This document shows positions 1 to 11,243 of a DNA stretch of 64,000 nucleotides, one piece after another. Position 1 is the stretch's first letter. Each line of letters starts with the position of its first letter. Below the pieces are notes generated by a model. It was given only the letters and a program-made list of their open reading frames with translations, was not told where the DNA came from and did no database searches. The position numbers and the translations under genes were made by a program. Source of the DNA: Benincasa hispida (Eukaryota > Streptophyta > Magnoliopsida > Cucurbitales > Cucurbitaceae). Location: NCBI RefSeq assembly GCF_009727055.1, contig NC_052357.1, forward strand, positions 4,247,200 to 4,311,199, given 5' to 3'.

Positions 1-2001
1 TCCATTCATCGACCATATGTTGTATGGCGAGATCGTACTACTGGAGAAATATCTTGCAGGCGTCGAGAAGCAGTTCTCCAACGCACTATCCCTCTCCACC
101 CTCGAATACTACCGCTACTGCGCACATCTGGATTCTATGGGGTTGCTAAATTAGTATTTATTCAGTTGGACTGGCATCTGATCACAGCCTTGATCGAGAG
201 ATGGAGGCCCGAGACGCATACATTCCATATGTCTATTGGAGAGTGCACTATCACTCTACAAGACATAGAAATGTTGTTGGGGTTACTTGTTGGTGGTGAG
301 CCGGTCACCAGAGTGATGTACGATGACTGGTTAGAAGTTTGTCAACTGTACCTCGGTGCGACCCCACCTGCCGACAAGATTAAAGGATCGAGGTTAAGTT
401 TAATATGATTAGGAACACAATTTTGTCAGCTCACAGATGATGCAGACAAGGAAACCGTCATAAGATATGCGCGAGCATATATACTACAAATGATGGGTGG
501 AAGTCTGTTTTCAGATAAATCAAGCCATTTTGTTCACTTGATGTTCCTGCCACTGTTAGCTAACCTCCATGATGCGAGGCGGTATTCGTAAGGTAGAGCA
601 TGCTTGGCATGGTTGTATAGACAACTATGCAAAGCAACAAGAACTGAGGTTCGAGAGATAACTGGGTCTCTCATACTTTTGCAACTATGGGCTTGGGAGC
701 GATTTCCAACAATGGCTCCACAGCTACATGTTAATGATGCTCAGTTAGTTGGACGAGCCTACGATTCTCGGTATGTTGTTTTAATTCAATTTAATTTTTA
801 TATCACTTATCTAGTTAATTTAAATTCTAAATTATCAATTTAAAAATTTAGGTTGAGAGACAAATTTTGTGTAACTAGGAACACCACACATGTAGTCAGC
901 TAGTATAGATACATGTTTGATCTGCTTCAACCTGAACAGGTACATTACACTGAACCTAATTGATTATTTTATACACATTTTTATTGTATTTGTCTTTAAT
1001 ATTCTCTAATATAATATTTTGTGTTTCAGGTTATTTGAGAGCCGTACAAAATTATTATGCATACTTTGCCTAATTTTTATACAAATAGTCAAAACATATA
1101 GCAGACGATGAGTCCTCCATATGTTTTCACATTGGTGAGTGGCATCTTTCTGACAGGGTGATGGTAATTCGGTTTTCAACAGGATGTCCCATCGCCTTGT
1201 AATACTAAACTCGTACTGCATGATATTGACCTAAGGACTGGAGATTGGTCCGAAAAGTTGCACATTTGGTAGTGTGATGGCACTATCGTGCAAGGTTTAT
1301 TGCATTGGGGGTTTCTCTTGAACAGTTTGACATAAATGTCACTCTAGAATATATTCATTGGTATAATAATATCACAAGGCGCTACGTCACTCGTCCGGGA
1401 GTAGCTTTGGGTCATCTGATAAATGAATGAATATTATCTAATTATTTTTAATTTAGATTTATTTTAAATATTGTCTAATTGTTTTATAATTCACAGAGAT
1501 CGAACAACAGTAGACTCTATGAGGTTGCGAATGATCCGAACCAGATTCTTACATATGTAGTGACAACCAAAGCTATATGGAGGAAATTCATTATATGTAC
1601 GATATACCTATTGTTCCTCCACCAGCTCCTAGACGTATAGGACCTGTTCGGGAAGAGGATGAGTTTGATGAGGTTGCACATAATGTGGAAGAGTTGCCCC
1701 TATAATGCAGATGCAGAGTCAAACTGATTATATTAATCTGATGATGATGATGCCAGTATTTGGTTTAGGACATTATAACTCAGAGGCTGGTCCTTCTTCT
1801 TCATACGTGCATGGACATGGTCGGGGTCGTGGAGAGCATAATGAATATTTATATTATGAAGCGCCTGCAGAGGCAACAGAGCAACATCAAAAAGAACCCA
1901 AGCAACCTCAAGTTCGAAGTCGACGACGAACAAACCAACCCGAAAATCGACGATGTCCCTTGTGTTACCACATCAGATTTTCGATAATTATTTTTATATA
2001 A
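1..2001 (+). pseudogene. Plant mobile domain (PMD / MAIN-like, 'phosphatase 7 long form' type) gene, broken, 5' partial
   Basis: The frame is open from base 1 to 408 and reads a typical PMD core: the segments GFYGVAKLVF, LITALIERWRPETHTFH and ECTITLQDIEMLLGLLVGG are visible. The domain continues at about 420-845 (LPLLANLHDARR, AWERFPTMAPQ). Further exon-like blocks are at about 852-940 (YRYMFDLLQPEQ) and 1280-1430 (ARFIALGVSLEQFDIN, HWYNNITRRYVTRPG), with a Gly/Arg-rich tail at 1705-1960. In-frame stops replace expected codons, for example TAG before YRYMF and TGA where IWEPY is expected after base 1031. PMD proteins occur as host genes (MAIN/MAIL1) and as cargo of plant transposons. With several stops I call this a dead, transposon-associated copy. 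The 5' end lies outside the window. Confidence 0.72.
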
Positions 2002-2200
2002 ATAATATATTTAATTTACATTTTTTTTTATTTTTATGAGTTTTTTTTTTAATTTATTCTTTTTAGAGTTTAAATAAAATAATAAATTATTTTTAGAAAT
2101 TATTTTTATAAAATGAAAAGTTTTTTTTAAAAAAAAGGAAGAAAGAAAGAAGAAGGTGGAATGTGTAATAATTAAAAAAAAAGAGAAATTTGTACGGTAT

Positions 2201-2266
2201 TCTCGCTCTCGCTCACGCTCAAAATCTCGCTCTCTCAAACTCTCGCTCTCTCATAATCTCACTCTC
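2201..2266. repeat. CT-rich low-complexity tract
   Basis: A pyrimidine-rich run made of variations on tctcgctctc lies directly before the ndhH-like fragment. Just upstream, 2000-2190 is A/T homopolymer-rich with no gene visible. Confidence 0.6.
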
Positions 2267-2450
2267 GAATTTGATTGTGAAGTTCAGTGGCAAAAAGAAG
2301 GAGATTCATTAGCTCGTTATTTAGTCAGACTTGCTGAGATGACATAATCTGTTAAAATTATTCAACAAGCTTTGGAAGGAATTCCAGGGGGACCTTATGA
2401 AAATTTAGAAATACGATCTTTTGATAGAGAAATGTCTCCGGAATGATAAT
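2267..2450 (+). pseudogene. ndhH: Nuclear-integrated plastid DNA fragment: ndhH (NADH dehydrogenase-like subunit H)
   Basis: About 60 codons read as the C-terminal half of plastid NdhH. The diagnostic stretches are [37 protein letters not shown] and SFDRE. NdhH is the 49-kDa-like subunit of the thylakoid NDH complex in cyclic electron flow. Here an in-frame TAA follows AEMT where the plastid gene normally has Glu, and the match decays after codons for SPE at about 2447. The fragment lies between a PMD pseudogene and a Copia LTR with no other plastid gene beside it, so I read it as a small, old nuclear plastid insertion (NUPT) and not plastid DNA. It cannot encode a functional subunit. Confidence 0.85.
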
Positions 2451-2628
2451 TAAATAGACTCAATAATAATGTTAGGAAGGGCAAGGTCGAGGTTTCAAAG
2501 TTCGACGTACAAATGAAAGGAAGGTCGAGGGTTCAAAATTCGACCTATGTCGAATTTTCAACCCTCGACAATAAACAATATTTTCCTAAATAGTTTATAA
2601 AAGGACAATATCCTTTTAATTTTCCCGT
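2451..2628. other. Short spacer with paired GTCGA motifs
   Basis: No gene is visible. The segment 2487-2572 has several copies of aaggtcgag / ttcgac in both orientations, which could fold as an imperfect hairpin. It separates the ndhH fragment from the 5' LTR of the next element. Confidence 0.35.
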
Positions 2629-2981
2629 AATGTAGATGTCCATTATTAGCGTAGGTCACTTATCCATTACTCCATGTGTTGTGAATGTGTCTAAATATTA
2701 CACACTACACTATTAGTATCTATATAATCTACCTCCTACTTGTCAAATTGCCTAACATTTAATGGATTTTGGAAGACACAAATACATTGGATAAAGTTCA
2801 TGAAAATTAGAGAAAGTTGAGAATTTAGAGAAATTTCTTATTTTATATTTTGTTAATTTATTTTGACTTATTTATTTATATATTATGCTTACTTTATTTT
2901 AATATTTAGTTATTCTATTATTCTATTATACTATATTATATTGGTATCCGTGTTCTCGTTGTGCTCCTCAAGTTCACAACA
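2629..2981 (+). repeat. 5' LTR of the degenerate Copia element
   Basis: This is similar over its length to 9868-10210. The first roughly 25 bases seen in the 3' copy (9842-9867) are missing or unrecognisable, and the 3' copy has a small insertion near 9880-9900. The LTR ends in ttcacaaca at 2981. Confidence 0.7.
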
Positions 2982-3140
2982 CGTTATCAGCAGAGCTTCT
3001 ATAGTTTTCCTCACTAAAGATATGTCCTAAAAGTATGTCGATTTTTTTATTCGTTATAATTAATAAATTTAATGTTATTTTGCATGTTTAATATCTATTA
3101 AATATCTAATATAAATACAATATTTTATGATAGTGTTGTC

Positions 3141-3910
3141 ATGATAAATCTCACAAAATTAGAATGTATCGCCCTTGGTATTAACTGCAATAATTATTTA
3201 TTATGGATGCTTGATGTCGAAATCCACTTGGATCCTATGAGTGTTGGAGAGACTATTAAAGAAAGAAATACGACATTAGTCAGGACAAAGCAAAAGTATG
3301 ATCTTCCTTTGTCATCATCTCCACGAGAGATTGAAAATGAAGTATCTTACATAAAAGATTCTCGTATCTTGTGGACAAATTTGAAAGTGAGGCATGATTA
3401 TAAAAATAATAATAAATAAAAACAATTATTCTTCTTAAAGCTTGTTATGAGTGGATGCACTTGAGGCTACAAATTTCAAATCACTAAGTGATTACAACTC
3501 TACATTATTTAAAATCAGTTCGAAATTGTTTTTATGTGGAGATAAAATACTGATGTTGATATGTTAAAGAATACATTTTCTACATTTCATATCTCGAAAT
3601 GCTCCTACAACAACAATATCAAGATAAAGGTTTTAAATAATATTCTGAACTAATTTCATGTCTTCTCATGAACGAACAAAATAACAAATTATTGATGAAA
3701 AATCATGAATCTCGACCAATCAAAACGACATCATTCCCTGAAGTGAATGTTGTGAATTTTAATAATAATCATGGTTGAGGTCATAGTCGTGGTCGAGGTC
3801 GTGACCGGGGCAGATGAAGAAATAATTATTATTTTCATGGTGGTCGTTCTAATCGTTCAAATTTCAAAAGAATCGCACAAAATGATGATCACAAAAGAAA
3901 TGCTCCACAA
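3141..3910 (+). pseudogene. Copia gag, N-terminal part (broken)
   Basis: The ATG at 3141 opens a 92-codon frame beginning with a Copia-type Gag motif (LTKLECIALGINCNNYLLW; LDVEIHLD). After 3417 the frame is lost, but Gag-like sequence continues in other frames to an Arg/Gly-rich stretch at about 3775-3830 (SRGRGRDRGR) and then to codons for APQDK at 3901-3915, where the solo LTR interrupts it. Gag would form the virus-like particle. This copy is not translatable as a whole. Confidence 0.75.
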
Positions 3911-3916
3911 GATAAG

Positions 3917-5800
3917 TGTAACACCTCGAATTTTGTTCTTATTGTAATTTCAATATTTTCTAGTATTATAGGGTATTTTTGAAATTTTGAAAAATCAAAA
4001 TGTAATTATTGTGATTTAATTGCTAAGAAATGGGTGTTTCAATTTAATGGTTTAATCAGAGAGATAAGTTATGAAGGACTTTTAATGTCACAAAAATTAA
4101 ATTTGAAATTAATATCAAGAATTAATTTCATTTTGAATTGAAAATTTTAAGGGAAAAAAATGGTTAAAAGTTGGAAGAAAGAGAATAAAATAAAGTAAGA
4201 TAAGATATAGAATAAAATATTTTATTTTATTTTATTTTATTTATATTATTTCCTTTATTTCCTTTTATTTTCCCTTCTCTCTTATTCTTCTCACGCACGC
4301 CTGAACCCCCCTCCCCCCCCTCCGAGATCCTTGCTCCACACGCTGCCCAGCCCCTGCCGCTATCATGGTTGTTGTCGAATCTATTGGATTTAGGTAAGTT
4401 AGTGTTTCTTTTCGTTGTGCTTCAATATTTTGATTCGCCTTTGTTTGGATTTTGAAGTCGAGTTTTAGAAAAACTTGGAAGTCAAAGGGGCGTCGTTGAG
4501 GAAAGTTGGAAGTGGTTTCGTCTTTGGGTAAGCTTTTGGGCATTTAAATTTTGGTTATCATTGTGGATTGTGGTGGATTGGGTATTTTGGATTTAGGTCT
4601 AAGGATTTAAATTTAGTTGTTTGGGCTGGAATTGAATGGTTATATTCTTGTGATAGAACTGTTACCTTGAGTTGTTATATTATTTTGGTTGCTTGATTAG
4701 CTATGAATCTTGACATCGAGGTAAGTAATCTTACTACTGGAACTGCTCACGTGCCAGGCAATATAGTTATGATCTATTAAGAATTGTTGTTGACTGGATG
4801 TTCATATGTGCCTTCTCCGTTATGAGGATTTAAAAGACTAGATGCGCATAGAGATATTTGAGTGATAGCATGATTTGATATATTATTATTCTATGAGATT
4901 CTATTTGATCTGAGGATGATGATATGTATGTTTATGTTATAGAGTCATGTTATGATACCTCTGATGTTGCAATAGTAATAGCATCCTCACTATTAGTTAA
5001 AGAGGTTGTGTTTCATTTGGGATTCACTAAAGGTAGTGATTTCCTTCGGGATCCACCAGAGGTTGTGTTTCCTTCGAGATTCACTAGAGGTGGTACTTTC
5101 CTTCAAGATTCACCAGAGGTTGTGTTTTCTTTGGGATTCACTAGAGGTGGTGTTTATCCTTGAAATTCACCAGAGGTTGTGTTTCCTTCAGGATTCACTA
5201 GAGGTGGTGTCTCATTCGGGGTTCACCAAAGGTTGTAGGTCCTACAGGACTTACTAGAGGTAGTAGGTATACTTAACTACAGTAGGATGAAATTCAGATA
5301 TTAATGTATATATGTATTCTATGAGAACTAGGGGTGTGCTTACGTCCCACCAGAGGTAGGTATCTAGAGGACTTAAATGTCTAGCCTGACCCCAGTAGTG
5401 GGGTTACTAACTAAGTATTTATACTCACCCTTTCTCATGTTTATGTTTCAGGTAAGGGCAGGGACGCACCGAGGAATGACAAGAGGAATCCATGAACGAG
5501 CCACTAGGGACCAGTTTTATGCTTCCGCTCATGATATTTAGATTTCTTTTCATGTTTTTCAACTTTTAACTTTGATGTTTGAACTTACTGTTAAGATTTG
5601 TTTTCAAACCTATTTATTATCATTTATGATTTATAGGTACCCTATCAGTTGATTTTAATATTTGAATTTAATAGAAGTCTTTTAAATTTACCTTATTTAT
5701 TTAGCATTTATTTCACTATAAAATGGTGTCGTTTTAAGTTTCATGCATGCATGTGTTTAGTAACAACCTAGCTTGAGTCCTAGGAGGTCGGGTCGTTACA
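3917..5800 (+). mobile_element. Ty3/gypsy-type solo LTR (1884 bp) nested in Copia gag
   Basis: The segment begins tgtaacacctcgaatttt and ends ggtcgggtcgttaca, giving TG...CA ends of the kind common in plant Ty3 LTRs. It has no internal polyprotein, primer site or second LTR, so it is a solo LTR left by recombination. It contains a polypyrimidine stretch with a C-run (4307-4320) and a tandem-repeat block (5022-5262). The 80-codon open frames in the repeat block are by-products of the repeat and I do not call them genes. Confidence 0.85.
5022..5262 (+). repeat. Tandem repeat, about 28-30 bp period, about eight units, inside the solo LTR
   Basis: Units follow the pattern gattcactagaggtggt + tttccttc, alternating 'cactagaggtggt' and 'caccagaggttgt' forms, so there is a higher-order period near 58 bp. 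The unit is open in more than one frame, which produces spurious peptides. Confidence 0.8.
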
Positions 5801-6120
5801 ATAAAAGTTCAAAAAGTGTTGAAAATAAATACTTCTAATGCATAATGACTGGGCATTGGTCACATACCTATCATACGTCAAAACACTTAGTTGATCTCTA
5901 TCACGCACCCCTAAAGAAAAAAGAGAAAAATGTGGAAGCATATTTTGCATACTAGGATAATGACATATTTGACCCAATCCATATGATAAATTTGGATGTG
6001 ACGGACTTTTTTGAATCTTCTGAAGAGAAAATCTGCAAAATTGATGGAACATCAAGTAATTCCTTTGACTTTGAAAATATCTATACTTAATGTTGTTTTT
6101 TCTTTTTTTTTTATTCGTCT
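5801..6120 (+). pseudogene. Copia gag, C-terminal part with zinc-knuckle remnant
   Basis: Gag reading resumes after the LTR. A CCHC knuckle remnant is visible as CIMTGHWSHTY: the first Cys is lost, a TAA precedes the second Cys, the His is kept, and the last Cys is Tyr. The downstream words KHLVDLYHAPLKKKEKNVEA and DPIHMINLDVTDFFES are characteristic of this Copia lineage. Several stops are present. Confidence 0.7.
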
Positions 6121-6239
6121 CCATGTTTTTTTTCTCCTTTTAGTAGATGTTAACATTTTTATATTCCAAATGTTGTTTTTCTTATTGTAATTATTTTATT
6201 TTAATGAAGAAACATATTTTCATATGTTTGATGACTAAA

Positions 6240-9200
6240 AAATTAGTAAATAATATCTATGTCTGGCAGACAGTGCAATTACACATACAATACTTACAAG
6301 TAGAAAATATTTTTTCAAATTGACAATGCTGGAAGCAAAAGTTAATACAATATAAAGTTTTGCAAACCTAATTAAAAGGGTTTGGAAAAACAAATATTAT
6401 TTTGCCTAGAGGAACAAAATTTACAATTGACAATGCATTGTTCTCTAGTCAATCAAAGAGAAATTTACTTAGTTTTAAAGATGTACATTGCAATAATTAT
6501 CATATTGAGACTAATAGAAAGAATAATATGGAGTATCTTTATATCATATCCACTATCTCATATGAAAAAAACGTATACTGGAAGAGTTGTTTGGTTTATC
6601 TTTTGGATTATATTATACTCATATACGAGTAATTGAAACATATGCAACAATGAACCTAAAGTTCATGAATCCAGACATATTTACAATTTGGCATGACAGA
6701 TTAGGTCATTCAGGGTTTATAATGATGAGAAGAATTATTGAGAATTCAAATGGACACCAATTGAAGAGCTAGAAGATTATTCAATCTAATAAATTATCAT
6801 GTGATGCTTGCTCTCAAAGAAAATTGATAATTAGATCATCGCTAGTTAAAATGGGAACCGAATCACCTGCATTTTTAGAACGAATTCATGGTGATATATA
6901 TGGACCTATTAACCCACCAAGTGGACCATTTACATATTTTATGGTATTAATAGACGCATCCAACAAATGGTTACACGTGTGTTTATTATCAAGTCAAAAT
7001 CTTGCATTTGTAAGATTACTTGCACAAATAATTAAGTTAAGAGCCCAATTTCCTGATTATACAATTAAGACCATTCATCTTGATAATATCGGTGAATTTA
7101 CATTCCAAGCTTTTGATAACTATTGTATGTTAATTGGGATAAGTGTTGAACATCTTGTAGCTCATATTCATAGACAAAATAGTTTAGCATAATCATTCAT
7201 AAAACGTTTGCAATTAATTGATAGACCATTGCTTATGAGAGCTAAACTTTCTACATCTATATGGGGACATGCTATTTTGCATGCAATGTCACTTACACAT
7301 TAGACCACTATCTTATCATAAATACTCACCATTAAAATTAGCTTATGACCATGAGCCAAATATTTTCTATCTGATAATTTTTTATGTGCAGTATATGTTC
7401 CAATTGCTCCACCACAATGTACTAAGATGGGTCCTCAAAGGAGGTTGAGAATATATATTGGATATGATTTCCCATAAATTATCAAATACCTTGAACCCCT
7501 GAAAGTGATGTATTTATTGCACGATTTATTGATTGTCCTTATAATGAGACAAATTTTCCAACATTGGGAGAACTAAGAAGTTGGAAAAAGAAATTACATG
7601 GAATGCATCGTTATTGTCTCATTTAGATTCTCATACAGATAAATGTGAACTTGAATTTCAAAATATAATTCATTTGCAAAATACAGCAAATCAGTTACCA
7701 TATGCATTTATAGATGCAAATAAAGTAATTAAATCACATATACCAGCTACAAATATTTCATCGAAAATTAATATCCCAACATAGTAAGTTGTCGTTAATG
7801 AGCCTGGAGCAATCCAGAAGCATGGTAGATCAGTAGGTTCTAAAGATAAAAATCATCGAAAAAGAAAAATAATTAATAGTAAAAAAGATTTGGTTGAGGA
7901 TGTAAATATCCATGAAGAAATCCTTGACATGACTAGTGAGGGTGAAATACCTAAAGATAATAATGAGATTTCAATAAACTATGTCATGACAGGAAAAAGA
8001 TGGAACCGAACTCATGTAGTTATGGACAACATTTTTACATATAATGTTGCTCTTGTTATATCTGAAAATGAGGATTCTTGACCAAAATCTATTGAAGAGT
8101 GTCGACAAAGAAAAGATTGGCTTCAGTGGAAATAAGCAATCGAGACATAATTAAACTCATTTTCAAAACGTTAGGTTTTTGGACCAGTAGTCAGAATACC
8201 AGAAGGTGTCAAACCTATGGGATACAAATGAGTATTTATGAGAAAAAGAAATGAAAATAATGAGGTCACAAGATATAAAACAATACTAGCTACACAAGGT
8301 TTTTCACAAAGACCTGATATTGAGTATGAGAAGACGTATTATCCGATGGTTGATGCAATTACATTAAGATATTTAATTGGCCTGACTGTATATGAAAATA
8401 TAGACATGCATTTTATGGATGCAGTCACAACATATTTATATAGATCTCTTGATAATGATATTTATATGAGAATCCCAGAAGGATCTAAGATACCTGGAAT
8501 ATATAAAGCAGATTACTGAGAATTGTATTCAATAAAGTTACAGAGATTGCTATATGGATTGAAACAATCAAGACGAAGGTGGTACAATCGCCTGAGTGAA
8601 TATTTGTTGAAACAATCCAATATGTCCATGTGTTTTTATAAAGAAATCATAGTCAGGATTTGCTATGATATATGTATATTTTGATGACTTAAATATAATT
8701 GAAACCCTTAAAGAGCTTTCAAAGACAATAGAATATCTTAATAAATAATTTGAGATGAGAGATCTCAGAAAAATAAAGTTTTGTCTTGGCTTGTAAATTG
8801 AACATTTAGCAGATTAAATATTTGTTCATCAGTCAACTTATACAAGAAAAGTTTTGAAAACATTTTATATGGACAACGCACATCCATTGAACATTCCAAT
8901 GGAAGTTCATTTACTAGATGTGAAGAAAGATATATTTTGACCTCGAGATGATAATGAAGAACTTCTTGGTCCTGAAATATCATATCTTAGTGCAATTTGT
9001 GCACTTATATATCTTGTTAATAATACAATACCAAATATTGCATTTTTCAGTAAATTTATTAGCAAGATACAGTTCTTCTTCAACAAAAAAAAAAAAAAAA
9101 AAAAAACATTGGAATAGAATTAAGAATATACTCCATTACCTCCGAGAAACGATCAATATGAATTTGTTTTATTCAAATAAATCAAATTTTGATCTAGTTT

Positions 9201-9700
9201 GTTATGCAGATTCTGAATATTTATCTGACCCACATAAAACTATATATCAAACAGATTATCTGTTCACATGTGGAAGAACTCATATATCATGGCGATCGAT
9301 GAAACAGACTATAACAACCACTTCCTCAAATCATGATGAAATTCTTACAATCAACGAGGCTAATCGAGAAGGTATATGACCAAGATCAATGACTCAACAC
9401 ATTTGTAGAATATGTGGTTTCTCTTTTAGTAAAAATCTTCCAACGATATTATACGAAGACAACACAACATGCATATTCCAAATCAAATGATGATATATTA
9501 AAGGAGGTAGAACAAAACATATTTCACCGAAGCTTTTTCTACTCTCATGATCTTGAATGACGACATCACTGTACAACAAATTTGTTCGAAAGATAACCTG
9601 GCAGATTTATTTACAGAGGCATTACCTATCGCAACCTTTGAAAAACTGGTGCACAATATTGGGATGCGGTGATATTTCAAGTGATGTTTCCACAAGGGGA
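6240..9700 (+). pseudogene. Copia pol remnants: protease, integrase, reverse transcriptase, RNase H
   Basis: The order is as in Ty1/copia. A protease remnant at about 6260-6300 reads CLADSAITHTIL. The GAG-pre-integrase zinc region is at about 6690-6850 (WHDRLGHSGF; CDACSQRK). The integrase core at about 6860-7200 includes RIHGDIYGPINPPSGPF and TIKTIHLDNIGEF. Reverse transcriptase spans about 8090-8900 (ILATQGFSQRPDIEYEKTYYP; LYGLKQSRRRWYNRL), and RNase H about 9110-9680 (LVCYADSEYLSDPHKT; NLADLFTEALP in a shifted frame). Frames change many times and stops are frequent, so no functional protein can be made. A 20-base A run at about 9086-9105 is an internal expansion. Confidence 0.85.
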
Positions 9701-9841
9701 AGTAAATATACTTTTTAAGAGTATCAGATTACATGAACTATATACTATTTTTTCTTCACTAAGATTTTTTTTCCAATGGATTTTTTCCTAATAAGGTTTT
9801 AACGAGATATATTTCATATATAATTGACATCTAAGGGGGAG

Positions 9842-10210
9842 TATTATAAATATGTTAAATTAGGTGCAATGTAGATGCACATTATTAGTGTTCATTGGCT
9901 ATGTGTCACTTATCCATTAATCTATGTGTTGTCCATGTGTCTCAAGATTACACATTATTAGTGTTCATGTAACTCACCTCCTACTTACTAGATTGCCTAT
10001 AAATAGTGGCATTTATTGGGTTTTGGAAGACACACACATTGGCTAACGTTCATGAAAATTGGAGAAAGTGGATAATTTAGAAAATTTTCTTATTTTATAT
10101 TTTGTTAATTTACATATTATGTTTAATTTATTTTAATATTGATTTATTTTATTATTATATTATATTATATTTTATTGGTTTTCGTGTTTCCATGATACAA
10201 CTTCACAACA
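9842..10210 (+). repeat. 3' LTR of the degenerate Copia element
   Basis: It follows the purine tract at 9833-9841 and ends in ttcacaaca at 10210. It is a diverged copy of 2629-2981. The expected leading TG appears as TA (tattataaatatg). Confidence 0.7.
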
Positions 10211-10711
10211 AGGAAAACCATCTCATGCAGAAAAATTCCAAAATATGAACAATGAATGAAATAGATAAATTACACAATTCCAAACTTTTTTTGTTTTAGG
10301 AAACCACGCACAATTTTACACACATAGGCTAAATAATCATCATCATCATTATTTAAAAAAACAATTTATATCCGTAAAATTTGGGTTGAAAACTAGGAGT
10401 TAAAAAAAAAAAAAAGGAAAGAAAGAAAGAACGAACAAATTGATCTATAAAACTAGAAAATGTTTGTATTTAGAAAAAAAAATATATTGATTCAAATTGG
10501 GTTTTTACTGGAAAATACTAGATAAATCGAATCGAACCCATAGTTATATATACCTTAAAATACATGTTTGATTATTGTTTTTGGTTTTCCGTTTTTAAAA
10601 AACAAAAAACCAATAACATGTTTGACAATTGCTTTTTTTTTTTTTTTTCCGTTTCTAAAACTTAAAATCAGCATTTGATGAGCATTTGTTTTTGAGTTTT
10701 ATACTTTTAGA

Positions 10712-11092
10712 ATAAATATCAATTTTTATCCTTGTATTTTAGGAAGTTTATCAACCTAAACTTTAAATTAATAGTTGTATCAATTTAAATCTTAAACTTT
10801 GGGAGCAGTATCAATTTAAATCCCAAACTAATAATTTTATCAAATTAAACCCTGATTTTTTATAAGTATATTATTTTAAAGCCTAAACTTCATATATGTA
10901 TCCAAATAAAATATAATAGAGGGTTTAAATTGATAGTAATGAAACTTGAAGATTTAAATTTATACACTTACAAGTTTAAAGTTTAATTTAATACAATTAT
11001 TAGTCTATGATTTAAATTGACACAATTATGAAATTTAGAGTTTAAATTGATGCAATAAGTAGTTTAGGATTTTAATATGCATAATTGTTAAT
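10712..11092. repeat. Foldback (hairpin) MITE-like element, family A
   Basis: The left half repeats tatcaatttaaatc / aaacttt words (10770-10860). The right half carries their reverse complements (agtttaaagtttaattta, 10974 onward). The whole is an imperfect long inverted repeat. A related structure lies in intron 17 of the CAS gene (34657-35111). Boundaries are approximate. Confidence 0.55.
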
Positions 11093-11243
11093 AACCAAGG
11101 TGAGTTAGAATTTTACCTTGAGAAAGACCAGGGCAAAATTTACACTCCAACACGGCAGCTCAACGTGAAAAAGAAAAAAAGAATGTGAGTTTGTTAGAAT
11201 TTGGTACATTTTCTCTTCCATGTATTACATAATTTTTTAGTTC

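Larger units (their letters stand above)
3912..5805. repeat. 5-bp target-site duplication around the nested solo LTR
   Basis: ataag (3912-3916) precedes the LTR and ataaa (5801-5805) follows it, a 4/5 match. Reading across the two flanks without the LTR keeps the Gag frame, which independently supports these boundaries. Confidence 0.75.
2629..10210 (+). mobile_element. Degenerate Ty1/copia LTR retrotransposon, interrupted by a nested solo LTR
   Basis: Two diverged direct repeats (about 2629-2981 and 9842-10210) flank remnants of gag, protease, integrase, reverse transcriptase and RNase H in Ty1/copia order on the plus strand. Both repeats share blocks such as aatgtagatg, ggttttggaagacaca-like sequence and a terminal ttcacaaca. 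The sequence after the 5' LTR, cgttatcagcag, resembles a tRNA-Met-type primer site. A purine tract (9833-9841, aaggggga) precedes the 3' LTR. All reading frames are broken by stops and shifts. A 1.9-kb Ty3-type LTR is inserted in gag. Confidence 0.85.

Noticed and set aside
2267..2450. Window or contig being plastid DNA
   Set aside because: Only one short, decayed ndhH piece is present, surrounded by nuclear retrotransposons and an intron-rich nuclear gene.
4924..5257. Two overlapping 80-codon open frames as small genes
   Set aside because: They arise from a 28-30 bp tandem repeat within a solo LTR.
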